Origin: Oceanobacillus polygoni
GTDB taxonomy: Bacteria > Bacillota > Bacilli > Bacillales > Amphibacillaceae
Assembly: GCF_008304605.1 (NCBI RefSeq)
Contig: NZ_PIJY01000008.1
Location: 1-64,000 of the forward strand
DNA: 64,000 nt
Direction: 5' to 3'
Shown: in pieces, positions 35,660-43,436 of the stretch
Numbering within the stretch: the stretch's first letter is position 1
How the letters are laid out: each line of letters opens with the position of its first letter
The notes under the pieces: generated by a model
Told to the model about the DNA's origin: nothing
The model's input: the letters and a program-made list of their open reading frames with translations, nothing else
Database searches by the model: none
Made by a program: the position numbers and the translations under genes

Positions 35660-36115
35660 GTGCCTTGGACATTAGATGATTACCCTTCTTCCATGAAAAA
35701 CTTGAATGAGGTTACGAGAAAGAAAGCAATTGATATTGCCAACTCCATGGTGGATGATGGCTATTCAGATGATCGCGCAATCCCAATAGCTATTACGCAG
35801 GCGAAGGAATGGCGTGAAAATGCTGAAAAAGAAGAGATTGATGATTATAAGATGCATGGTAAACCAACAATGAGGTCAAAAGAAGGTAAAAAATATAGTA
35901 GCAATCCAGAGCGCTTGGAGGAAGGCGAGCAAGTTATTGCACATGAGAACGGCTGGGCAGTGAAATCAAGTGGTGCAGAACGTGCTAATGAGGTTTTCGA
36001 TAAGAAGGATGAAGCAGTTAAACGCGCAAAAGAAATTGCCAAAAATAAAGGCACCACCTTAACGATTTATAAACAGGATGGTACAGTTCAAGATAAACAA
36101 ACGTTTCATGAATAA
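35660..36115 (+). CDS. DUF2188-domain protein
   Basis: The 151-residue hydrophilic protein has two parts. Residues 1-50 (MPWTLDDYPSSMKNL ... DDRAIPIAITQAKEW) recall a short ChaB-like motif region found in Bacillaceae proteins. Residues 88-150 form a DUF2188 repeat (EQVIAHENGWAVKSSGAERANEVFDKKDEAV), a small beta domain often called YegP-like. No catalytic site is evident. The start is GTG at 35660 about ten bases after GGGAG; the nearby ATG is in a frame that stops quickly. Confidence 0.75.
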   Translation: MPWTLDDYPSSMKNLNEVTRKKAIDIANSMVDDGYSDDRAIPIAITQAKEWRENAEKEEIDDYKMHGKPTMRSKEGKKYSSNPERLEEGEQVIAHENGWAVKSSGAERANEVFDKKDEAVKRAKEIAKNKGTTLTIYKQDGTVQDKQTFHE

Positions 36116-36131
36116 GATAAGACTTAAAAGT

Positions 36132-36156
36132 AAAGGCTGTCAAAATGGCAGCCTTT
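36132..36156 (+). terminator. Terminator of the DUF2188 gene
   Basis: Ten-base arms (36132-36141 and 36147-36156) with one wobble pair. Confidence 0.7.
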
Positions 36157-36264
36157 ATTACATAGTTAGGAAAATATTTGAATGCTCCGTTTTAATGAAG
36201 CACATTATTTTTAGATCGTGTGCTGCTATGGTACACTATTTTACAGAAAAGCGAGGTGCTTATA

Positions 36265-36978
36265 ATGAAAATCGAAGTATGGTCCGATTTTGTTTGCCCG
36301 TTTTGCTATATCGGAAAACGCAGGCTGGAAAATGCAATGGAAAAATTCCCGCACAAAGAACAAATTACACTAGAGTATAAAAGTTACCAGCTTGACCCAA
36401 CAGCTGAGCATATCCCAGGAAAAAACTTCTATGAAACATTTTCTGAATTAAAAGGAATTCCTCTTGAGCAAGTTAAAACAATGAATCAACAGGTTGGCCA
36501 ACAAGCAGCCAGTGTAGGGTTAACTTACAATTTTGATGATATGAAATATGCAAATACATTTGACGCCCATCGAGTTGCTAAATATGCTGAGGAACAAGGA
36601 AAAGGCAAAGAAGTTACGGAGCGTTTCCTTCATGCATACTTTGCCGAATCTGAGTTGCTAAGTGATTATGACACACTGATTAAACTTGCAACTGAGGTAG
36701 GATTGGATAAAGAAGAAGTGGAACATGTACTGCAATCGGATAAATATCGAAATAAAGTAAATGAAGATATTGATGTTGCGCGTCAAATCGGTGTCCAAGG
36801 AGTACCATTCTTTGTATTTAATGAGAAATATGCTGTATCTGGAGCTCAGCCACCTGAAGTGTTCGAGGAAGTGCTTACCAAGGTATGGGAAGAGGAGCAA
36901 GAGAAGCCAGTTCTGCAATCGTTAAATCCAAAAAAATCGGAAACATCCTATTGTACGGATGAAGGATGCGATGAATAA
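36265..36978 (+). CDS. DsbA-family (FrnE-like) thiol oxidoreductase
   Basis: The 237-residue cytoplasmic protein has a thioredoxin fold with an alpha-helical insertion, starting MKIEVWSDFVCPFCYIGKRR with the redox pair C11-PF-C14. Later features are FDAHRVAKYAEEQGKG and the cis-Pro loop GVQGVPFFVFNEKYAVSGAQPPEVF. A C-terminal CTDEGCDE adds a second Cys pair. FrnE-like proteins act in disulfide handling or polyketide chemistry; here a general role is likely. The ATG at 36265 is six bases after GAGGTG; upstream codons are non-coding. Confidence 0.9.
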   Translation: MKIEVWSDFVCPFCYIGKRRLENAMEKFPHKEQITLEYKSYQLDPTAEHIPGKNFYETFSELKGIPLEQVKTMNQQVGQQAASVGLTYNFDDMKYANTFDAHRVAKYAEEQGKGKEVTERFLHAYFAESELLSDYDTLIKLATEVGLDKEEVEHVLQSDKYRNKVNEDIDVARQIGVQGVPFFVFNEKYAVSGAQPPEVFEEVLTKVWEEEQEKPVLQSLNPKKSETSYCTDEGCDE

Positions 36979-37016
36979 GGGACGCACTAATAAGAACCGA
37001 AAAAATAAAAGCATGC

Positions 37017-37171
37017 TGTGATGAACTGGACCCCAATTGTTAGACACACTCTAACAATTGGGGTCCAGTTTTTGTATGATTAAATTTACATCAGAAATTA
37101 AATTAGTGATTATTCAAGGGTTTAATTCTAATTTAGTTTCAAAAAAAGAATACGCAAGACAAGCGAGATAG
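37017..37171 (+). mobile_element. Remnant of an IS3-family (IS150-like) element: left end plus truncated OrfA
   Basis: The end begins TGTGATGAACTGGACCCCAA. A perfect 20-base inverted repeat (37024-37043 and 37051-37070) precedes an ATG at 37076. The 31-codon frame starts MIKFTSEIKLVII and ends at TAG 37171, consistent with a transposase OrfA N-terminus cut by decay. No right end or catalytic OrfB was recognised nearby. Confidence 0.68.
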
Positions 37172-37285
37172 GGGGGGAAAACCTAAATTAACTCAGGGCT
37201 TTATAGAGTATAGTGGTTTTCGAAGAGAAGAAGAGTTCTATGAAAATATGGTATCCTGACTTTTGTAGTTAAAACAACTTAAAAA

Positions 37286-37322
37286 CAGCCAAGAACCCAT
37301 ATGAATACTAGATTCTTGGCTG
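37286..37322 (-). terminator. Terminator downstream of the minus-strand gene fragment
   Basis: Perfect 10-base arms (37286-37295 and 37313-37322) are followed by T5 on the minus strand. Confidence 0.7.
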
Positions 37323-37377
37323 CTTGTTGTCATGAAGTTGTTGTGTTTTCTCCCCTTTTTGACCTCACCTAAAATTT

Positions 37378-37557
37378 TTAAAATTCTCCTAAAGCCATGT
37401 ATATCATCACAAAATCTAGACCTAATTCTTTTCCGATATCGGACAGTACCTCATCGTAATGATCAAACAAATAATAATTTTCCTGGGCAGGATTATTGGC
37501 AGAAACATTGATTTTAAAATGCGTGTCATCTATAATATAACTAATAATGATAATCAT
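37378..37557 (-). pseudogene. Probable gene fragment (C-terminal part), unknown family
   Basis: A 59-codon frame encodes a convincing globular-type sequence (NVSANNPAQENYYLFDHYDEV, then LSDIGKELGLDFVMIYMALGEF shown here in parts) and is followed by a terminator. Its first ATG lies inside the 41-bp palindrome and has no ribosome site, and an in-frame stop lies just upstream. It is most simply the surviving 3' end of a larger gene. I do not recognise the family. Confidence 0.4.
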
Positions 37558-37572
37558 TATTAGTTATATTAT
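37532..37572. promoter_or_regulatory. 41-bp perfect palindrome containing a Fur-type box
   Basis: Arms 37532-37551 and 37553-37572 are perfect 20-base inverted repeats. The core TAATGATAATCATTA matches the Fur consensus almost fully. It lies 313 bases upstream of the siderophore ATPase gene. Confidence 0.7.
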
Positions 37573-37833
37573 TAGCACCGTCTAAAAAGCAATGATACGT
37601 AACACTAATGTTGTTCAATAATGAAATATCTCTACAAAAATATGTAGAGGGTTGGCTAAATATAACTTCTTTCCAAATACAAGTAGTAGAGGTTAGATGA
37701 AACTTCACAGATGAACAGAATCACCTTTCAATGGAAGCAGATTTTCAGAAAAAATATGAGGACAATTTTAGTGGGAAGTTTCTTGAGTTACATGTCTTAA
37801 TTTAAATATAACATACCATCAGTATATTATTAT

Positions 37834-37848
37834 TGATGATAATTATCT
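37834..37848 (+). promoter_or_regulatory. Fur-type operator before the siderophore ATPase gene
   Basis: TGATGAT-A-ATTATCT is a 7-1-7 site close to the consensus TGATAAT-N-ATTATCA, 37 bases before the start codon. Confidence 0.65.
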
Positions 37849-37884
37849 CATTTATTTAATACTTAAAGAAAGCAGGGCTACGAC

Positions 37885-38655
37885 ATGATCGAAATAAAAG
37901 GTTTGACAAAGAAGTATGGAAATAAATCTATCGTAAAAGATGTATCGGTTCAAATTAAGCCTAACAAAATTACGTCGTTTATCGGACCAAACGGTGCAGG
38001 GAAATCAACGCTACTTTCCATGGTAAGCCGACTGCTTGATGCAGATACTGGAGATGTATTACTCGATAAAAATAATATAAAAAATATGAAATCGAATGAA
38101 TTCGCTAAGCGCATTGCCATTTTAAGGCAAGCAAATTTTTTAAATGTGAAACTAACGATTCGACAATTGGTATCGTTTGGTCGGTATCCTTACTCGAAAG
38201 GTCGTCTAAATGCTGAGGATAATCGAATCGTCGACCAGGCAATTGAATATCTGAACTTAACAGATATTCAACATAAATTCTTAGATGAACTGTCTGGCGG
38301 TCAAAAGCAACGTGCATTTATTTCCATGGTTATTGCCCAAGACACAGAATATATTTTACTGGATGAGCCATTGAATAATTTGGATATGAAGCATTCTGTA
38401 CAAATCATGAAAATATTACGCAAGCTTGTCGATGAGCTAGGTAAAACAGTTGTGATTGTATTGCATGATATTAACTTTGCTTCTGTTTATTCAGATCACA
38501 TTGTAGCTTTAAGAGATGGACGTCTCGTAAAAGATGGTCCAACACACGAAATTATTAATTCAGAGGCATTAAACGAAGTCTATGATATGCATATTCCAGT
38601 TCATATGCAAAACGGTTGTCGTTTTTGTGTATACTTTGACTCCCATATAGTTTAA
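37885..38655 (+). CDS. yclP: Iron-siderophore ABC transporter ATP-binding protein (YclP-like)
   Basis: The 256-residue FecE/BtuD-type ATPase has Walker A GPNGAGKST (residues 34-42), a Q-loop in ILRQANFLNVKLTIRQLV, signature LSGGQKQRAF, Walker B YILLDEPLNNLD and H-loop VLHDIN. The segment VSFGRYPYSKGRL is typical of siderophore ATPases. Its C-terminus carries an unusual QNGCRFCVYF. Unlike the B. subtilis yclNOPQ order, it lies first, about 620 bases before the binding protein and permeases, under its own Fur-type site. Confidence 0.88.
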   Translation: MIEIKGLTKKYGNKSIVKDVSVQIKPNKITSFIGPNGAGKSTLLSMVSRLLDADTGDVLLDKNNIKNMKSNEFAKRIAILRQANFLNVKLTIRQLVSFGRYPYSKGRLNAEDNRIVDQAIEYLNLTDIQHKFLDELSGGQKQRAFISMVIAQDTEYILLDEPLNNLDMKHSVQIMKILRKLVDELGKTVVIVLHDINFASVYSDHIVALRDGRLVKDGPTHEIINSEALNEVYDMHIPVHMQNGCRFCVYFDSHIV

Positions 38656-39063
38656 AAGTAGCTAACTGTTCCGGTCTACAGATGCCAAGCTGAGCCATTA
38701 ATTGTTATCTTATAAATGTCCAAACCGTATACTATCTCAATGAATACATCTAGGGAAAACCTTCTCCATGGTAATTTAACCGGATGGTGCAGCTAACGGA
38801 GAACGATAAATCTAACCATGCGTGCTACCTTCATAGGGAGCACGCATGTCTATGGTGTGGAACATAGTTTCAATCAATTGGTTGTATCTTTCCAAGACCC
38901 TTGTGTCTAAGCGTTTTTTTCCATTGTTTAAGAAACTACTCTCACATGAATCATTTTATCATCGATCTGCAGTTGAGAATGGGATGAGAATAATGGGATT
39001 TTTTAAGCTGAAGATTATTGCTCAAAGGTATAAGTTTAAAAAATTAAAGCTTTCAAAATACAG

Positions 39064-39091
39064 TTGACAACGCTTTTTGATTTGGTATACT
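39064..39091 (+). promoter_or_regulatory. SigA-type promoter of the siderophore uptake genes
   Basis: TTGACA (39064-39069) and TATACT (39086-39091) are 16 bases apart. Confidence 0.72.
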
Positions 39092-39106
39092 TTAAATAGA
39101 TTTATT

Positions 39107-39125
39107 GAGATTGATTATCAATATC
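39107..39125 (+). promoter_or_regulatory. Fur-type operator
   Basis: GAGATTGATTATCAATATC matches 15 of 19 positions of the classical Fur box and lies just past the predicted transcription start, where binding would block elongation or initiation. Confidence 0.75.
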
Positions 39126-39271
39126 AATGTGTTGTGTTGTAGCTATGCACTATAGTTAAATAGAAATAATTATTATTTAAATCACGCACTAATATATAAC
39201 ATAGATATTAATTTCATCAATTCAATAGTCTACTCGTCTATAAAACTTACATAAGGGAAGAGGTAGAAGAA

Positions 39272-40291
39272 ATGAGAAAGTCTAATTTTAAATTAGCATT
39301 TATTATAGCAATTTTCGCAATTTTTGCTTTGGTGTTGGCAGCTTGCTCAGATTCAGGTAATGAAACGGAGGATACGGATGGCCAAGCAAATGATTCTGCT
39401 GAAGATACAACGATCGAAATCACGGATGCTCATGGAACTGTTACAGTCCCAGTAAATCCAAAGAATGTCGTTGCTTTAGATAATAGAACTTTTGAAACAT
39501 TATCTGATTGGGGAATTGAATTATCTGCTGCTCCAAAGGATGTAATGCATGCAGATTCACCGTATGTAGCTGATGAATCAGTTCAAAATATCGGAAATCA
39601 CCGTGAACCAAACCTTGAAGTTATAGCAAGTGTAGACCCTGAAATTGTAATTGTCGGTCAGAGATTTGCTAGCTATTATGAAGATATAAAAGAATTAGTG
39701 CCAAATGCTGCTGTTATTGATCTTAATATTGATGTTTCCGAAGAAGCTAATACACCTGGAGAAAACTTAGTAAATGGATTTAAGGATTCTACGATCACTT
39801 TGGGACAAATTTTTGATAAAAATGAAGAGGCTGAACAATTGGTAGCTGATTTTGATCAAGCCATCGAAGAAGCTCAGTCTGCATATAACGGGACAGATAC
39901 AGTCATGAGTGTTATAGTATCTGGTGGAGATATTGCTTTTTCAGCTCCACATTCTGGACGCGTTTGGGGACCGTTGTATGATATTTTCGAATGGACTCCG
40001 GCATTAGAAATTGACCAAGCTTCTTCAGACCACCAAGGTGATGATATTTCTGTTGAAGCTATTGCACAAACCAATCCTGATTGGATTTTCGTACTAGACC
40101 GTGATGCTGCGGTATCTTCAACTGATGCAGTTCCTGCTCAGGATGTTATCGATAATTCACCTGCTCTTCAAAACACAACTGCTATTTCTGAAGGACAGTT
40201 AGTTTATGCACCGGCAGACACGTATACAAATGAATCAATACAAACTTTTATAAAGTTATTTGAAGATCTTGCAAATACTTTAGCTGAGTAG
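39272..40291 (+). CDS. yclQ: Iron-siderophore binding lipoprotein (YclQ-like)
   Basis: The 339-residue protein has a lipoprotein signal (lipobox VLAAC, Cys 25), an acidic linker and a class III periplasmic-binding fold. Features include DAHGTVTVPVNPKNVVALD, IGNHREPNLEVIASVDPEIVIVGQR and VSGGDIAFSAPHSGRVWGPLYDIF. It resembles YclQ/FpuA/FatB proteins that bind petrobactin-type catecholate siderophores, but ligand identity is inferred from family resemblance. It sits behind a promoter and Fur-type operator, and leads the permease pair. Confidence 0.9.
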   Translation: MRKSNFKLAFIIAIFAIFALVLAACSDSGNETEDTDGQANDSAEDTTIEITDAHGTVTVPVNPKNVVALDNRTFETLSDWGIELSAAPKDVMHADSPYVADESVQNIGNHREPNLEVIASVDPEIVIVGQRFASYYEDIKELVPNAAVIDLNIDVSEEANTPGENLVNGFKDSTITLGQIFDKNEEAEQLVADFDQAIEEAQSAYNGTDTVMSVIVSGGDIAFSAPHSGRVWGPLYDIFEWTPALEIDQASSDHQGDDISVEAIAQTNPDWIFVLDRDAAVSSTDAVPAQDVIDNSPALQNTTAISEGQLVYAPADTYTNESIQTFIKLFEDLANTLAE

Positions 40292-40311
40292 TATAGAGGA
40301 GTATAACTATA

Positions 40312-41325
40312 GTGCTTAAAAATACAATACAAAAAATGTTTGGGGCTGAGAACTCTCAGCCCCTACGTTCTAATCATCAAAAAGTATGGACGAAACCTTT
40401 TATATTAGCAATCGTAGTTGTTATTATTTTAGGTATTATTTCTATGTTTACTGGGGTTTATGATATACGAGGGCAAGAGGATGGAATGGATATGTTTTTC
40501 ATCACTCGTATTCCAAGGACAGCTGCATTAATGCTTACTGGAGCTGCAATGGCAATGTCAGGACTCGTAATGCAACTTATTACACAGAACCGCTTAGTCG
40601 AACCTACTACAACAGGAACAATTGAATGGGCAGGCTTGGGATTGATTTTTGCTTATTTATTATTTCCTGCGCCAACTTTAGTCCAAAGAATGACTGGGGC
40701 AATCATTTTTTCCTTTATAGGAACGATGGTTTTCTTTTTGTTTTTAAGAAGAGTTAAACTTCGCTCGTCTTTAATTGTCCCGATTATTGGAATAATGCTT
40801 GGAGCGGTCATTTCTGCAATTTCCACTTTTGTTGGACTCGCTTTTCAAATGTCGCAAAATGTTGAAACCTGGTTTGTAGGTTCTTTTGCATCGATTCAAA
40901 TTGGAAGATATGAATATTTATGGCTGATTGTTGTAATTACCTTTTTTATTTTTATCTTTGCTGATAGATTGACTTTAGCTGGATTAGGAGAAGATGTTAC
41001 AACAAGTCTTGGAGTGAGTTATAATAAGATCGTTCTTATTGGTACTGGTCTTATTGCTTTTGCAGTTGGAATTGTTGCGGCTGTTATTGGGAATTTACCT
41101 TTTTTAGGTTTAATTGTACCAAATATTGTTTCCATGTTTAGAGGCGATGATCTTAGGAGTAATTTGCCCTGGGTTTGTGTGTCCGGAATGGGTGCCCTGA
41201 CCATTTCTGATATAATTTCCCGGACAATTATAATGCCATTTGAAGTACCTGTCTCTTTGATACTTGGAACAGTGGGCGCAGTCGTATTTATTGTTATTTT
41301 ATTGAGAAGAAGGAGGCTAGGATAA
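40312..41325 (+). CDS. yclN: Siderophore ABC transporter permease (YclN-like, FecCD family)
   Basis: The 337-residue protein has about nine or ten hydrophobic helices and FecCD motifs such as RIPRTAALMLTGAAMAMSGLVMQLITQNRLVEPTTTG (parts), LPFLGLIVPNIVSMFRGDD and LGTVGAVVFIVILLRRR. The start is GTG, ten bases after AGAGGAG. A perfect GC-rich 9-base hairpin (40342-40363) lies within its first 17 codons and may separate the abundant binding-protein message from the permease message. Confidence 0.88.
   Translation: MLKNTIQKMFGAENSQPLRSNHQKVWTKPFILAIVVVIILGIISMFTGVYDIRGQEDGMDMFFITRIPRTAALMLTGAAMAMSGLVMQLITQNRLVEPTTTGTIEWAGLGLIFAYLLFPAPTLVQRMTGAIIFSFIGTMVFFLFLRRVKLRSSLIVPIIGIMLGAVISAISTFVGLAFQMSQNVETWFVGSFASIQIGRYEYLWLIVVITFFIFIFADRLTLAGLGEDVTTSLGVSYNKIVLIGTGLIAFAVGIVAAVIGNLPFLGLIVPNIVSMFRGDDLRSNLPWVCVSGMGALTISDIISRTIIMPFEVPVSLILGTVGAVVFIVILLRRRRLG
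40342..40363 (+). other. GC-rich hairpin inside the start of the first siderophore permease gene
   Basis: GGGGCTGAG-AACT-CTCAGCCCC is a perfect 9-base stem with a 4-base loop in otherwise AT-rich sequence, and has no T-tract. Confidence 0.6.
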
Positions 41326-41329
41326 CGAA

Positions 41330-42385
41330 TTGGAATATACTAATAAAAAAATTGTCAAAATTGATTCTAGCCTTCCTAATAAAAATAGAGCAGCTAAAGC
41401 TTTTCGTTCTAAGAAGGAGGAAAAACGTTATTGGATATTGTTGACAACGTTGATTGGATTGGGTGTTCTTTCTTCGGTTGGGCTTTTAGTTTATAACAAT
41501 CCAGTTCCAGTAGATTCTCCTTCCTATATCCCAGTCGTTAAAAGAAGAATGGTAGCTATTGTTGCAATGATTATTGCTGCAATTTGTCAGAGCTTGGCAA
41601 CCGTTGCTTTCCAATCGGTTACGAATAATCGGGTTATAACTCCTTCACTTTTAGGATTTGAAGCACTTTACTCTACCATACATACAGGTACAATGTTTTT
41701 CTTTGGTGCCAGTGTATTTATAGGTTATAGCGGTACTGGACCATTTTTATTGCAAGTGGTTGTTATGGTCTTAATGTGTTTGATACTTTATGGATGGTTA
41801 CTATCCGGAAAGTATGGGAATTTGCAACTTATGCTATTGGTTGGAATCATTATTGGAACTGGATTAAGGTCTTTGTCAACTTTTATGAGAAAACTGCTTG
41901 CGCCGGCTGAATTTGATATTTTACAGGCAAAGTTGTTTGGTTCAGTCAATAATGCGGACCCTGAATATTTTTCTATTGCAATTCCAATCGTAATAATTGT
42001 AGCATTACTTCTTCTTGCTTATTCTAAAAACTTAAATGTATTGTCGCTTGGAAAAGATATCTCTAGTTCTTTGGGAGTTAATCATCAATTCAGTATCATT
42101 TATGTTCTTGTATTAGTTTCTATTTTGATGTCAGTCTCAACGGCTTTGGTTGGACCACTTACTTTCTTTGGATTTTTGGTTGCAACGTTGAGTTATCAGC
42201 TGGCGCCAACTTATGATCATAGATATATTTTTCCTATGGCTCTTGCTACTGGATTTTTGATACTAACCGGTTCATATTTTATTATGAATCATGTATTTAA
42301 CGCTCAAGGTGTAGTTTCAATTATTATAGAAATCGTTGGTGGATTAACATTTTTAATTATAATTTTAAAGAGGAAGACTTTATGA
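41330..42385 (+). CDS. yclO: Siderophore ABC transporter permease (YclO-like, FecCD family)
   Basis: The 351-residue second permease has a long charged N-terminus (residues 1-35) and then about nine helices. Family motifs include VKRRMVAIVAMIIAAICQSLATVAFQ (parts), VTNNRVITPSLLGFEALY, LGKDISSSLGVNHQ and VGPLTFFGFLVATLSYQLAP. It follows yclN by four bases with a TTG start. YclN and YclO homologs form the heterodimeric channel. A terminator follows. Confidence 0.88.
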   Translation: MEYTNKKIVKIDSSLPNKNRAAKAFRSKKEEKRYWILLTTLIGLGVLSSVGLLVYNNPVPVDSPSYIPVVKRRMVAIVAMIIAAICQSLATVAFQSVTNNRVITPSLLGFEALYSTIHTGTMFFFGASVFIGYSGTGPFLLQVVVMVLMCLILYGWLLSGKYGNLQLMLLVGIIIGTGLRSLSTFMRKLLAPAEFDILQAKLFGSVNNADPEYFSIAIPIVIIVALLLLAYSKNLNVLSLGKDISSSLGVNHQFSIIYVLVLVSILMSVSTALVGPLTFFGFLVATLSYQLAPTYDHRYIFPMALATGFLILTGSYFIMNHVFNAQGVVSIIIEIVGGLTFLIIILKRKTL

Positions 42386-42413
42386 TAATTTGAGTTTACC
42401 AATACTTTTATAT

Positions 42414-42470
42414 CCTCGTCTGTTAAAGGTCGTGTGTGACTGCTTTCAACAGATTTGAGGGTATTTTTTT
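42414..42470 (+). terminator. Terminator of the siderophore uptake operon
   Basis: An imperfect hairpin pairs the region 42414-42428 with 42443-42460 and is followed by TATTTTTTT. Confidence 0.6.
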
Positions 42471-42680
42471 GCTGTCTGTCTTCGGGAGCGAGAGCGTTGA
42501 ACCTTTCTCTACCTATCAAAGCAAAAGTAAGTAAATTTTGTTATCCAACTGTAAATAAACGCTTTAACACCTGCTGTAACAGCAATAACTGAATCAAGAG
42601 CTATTTTGTTTCTACTTGAAATCACATAGAGATGTGTGGTTGAATGGAGGGAGACTTAATAGAAATGAGGGAAGTCAATT

Positions 42681-43394
42681 ATGAAAAAGTTAAGTGTACT
42701 ATCACTGGCGTTCGTTATCATCATCATGCTAGCTGCATGCGGTGGGAATGACGAGGCGGAAGAGAATGAAAATACAGAAGGTGACACTTCAGAACAACCT
42801 GCACAACAGGAATTAGAGTTTGCGGATGAAGAAAAGCTGGATGAAGAAACTCCAGTTGTTGTTGTCAACGGAGAAGAAATTACAGGATCGGATTATAATC
42901 CAATATATACACAAGTAAAATCAACAATGTATCAATATGGACAAGACGTAAGTGACCTTGATATGATCAAAGACCAAACGGTTTCCATCCTTGTTGAACA
43001 AGCACTTATTCAACAGGATGCCGAAAGTGAAGGTATCGAAGTGACAGACGAGGAAGTACAAGAAGAATTGGATACTATTAAGGAAACAAGTGGGGAAGAG
43101 CAATATGCCACTCTATTGGAACAGTTACAATTGTCAGAGGATGAGTTCAAGGAGCAGCTCACGGGTGAGTTAGTGACAAGAAAGTATATGGACTCGGAAT
43201 TTGAAGTAGAAGTGACAGACGAGGAAGTACAAGAGTACTATGATCAGCTAAAAGAGCAAAATGGTGAAATGGGTGAGCTAGAAGAAGTTGAAGGGCAAAT
43301 TAAAGATGTGCTTACGAATGAAAAACAAAGTGAGCAGCTACGTGCAAGAATTGATGAATTGAAAGAGGACGCAGAAGTAGAGAATGTATTGTAA
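42681..43394 (+). CDS. SurA_N-domain lipoprotein (foldase-like, no PPIase domain)
   Basis: The 237-residue protein has a lipoprotein signal (lipobox MLAAC, Cys 20), a very acidic linker, and a SurA N-terminal chaperone domain (PVVVVNGEEITGSDY, then LIQQDAESEGIEVTDEEVQEEL in parts). A second EVTDEEVQEYYDQLK repeat follows. It lacks the parvulin isomerase domain found in PrsA, so it is probably a chaperone at the outer membrane face without isomerase activity. The phrase VTDEEVQE occurs twice, about 50 residues apart. The ATG follows GAGGGAAG. Confidence 0.85.
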   Translation: MKKLSVLSLAFVIIIMLAACGGNDEAEENENTEGDTSEQPAQQELEFADEEKLDEETPVVVVNGEEITGSDYNPIYTQVKSTMYQYGQDVSDLDMIKDQTVSILVEQALIQQDAESEGIEVTDEEVQEELDTIKETSGEEQYATLLEQLQLSEDEFKEQLTGELVTRKYMDSEFEVEVTDEEVQEYYDQLKEQNGEMGELEEVEGQIKDVLTNEKQSEQLRARIDELKEDAEVENVL

Positions 43395-43396
43395 AG

Positions 43397-43429
43397 TAAA
43401 AGCATCGCCCCTATATGGGGTGATGCTTT
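43397..43429. terminator. Bidirectional terminator between the SurA_N gene and hisC
   Basis: Fourteen-base arms (43397-43410 and 43416-43429) with wobble pairs lie between the convergent genes. Confidence 0.8.
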
Positions 43430-43436
43430 TCTATGG

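Larger units (their letters stand above)
36979..37884. other. Gene-poor scar region before the iron-uptake locus
   Basis: These 906 bases hold an IS3-like end with a transposase N-terminal remnant (37017-37171), a terminator (37286-37322) and a minus-strand gene fragment (37378-37557). A 41-bp palindrome (37532-37572) and a Fur-type site (37834-37848) follow. A short plus-strand frame ending near 37804 may be another decayed fragment. The rest is AT-rich with nothing recognisable. Confidence 0.6.
38656..39271. other. Long gap between the siderophore ATPase and binding-protein genes
   Basis: The first part has no recognised structure. A 10-base hairpin (38818-38827 with 38839-38848) covers the start of a 73-codon frame (38846-39067, MSMVWNIVSINWLYLSK...) that has GGGAG five bases upstream but no recognised family. 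After it come the Fur-controlled promoter at 39064-39091 and the operator at 39107-39125. Confidence 0.5.

Noticed and set aside
37690-37804. Plus-strand frame ending FSGKFLELHVLI before the Fur site
   Set aside because: It is short, lacks a ribosome site and a plausible start, and has no recognised family. It may be a decayed fragment but cannot be supported.
42304-42519. 71-codon minus-strand frame downstream of the siderophore permeases
   Set aside because: It lies over the end of the permease gene and its terminator, and has no ribosome site or recognised family.
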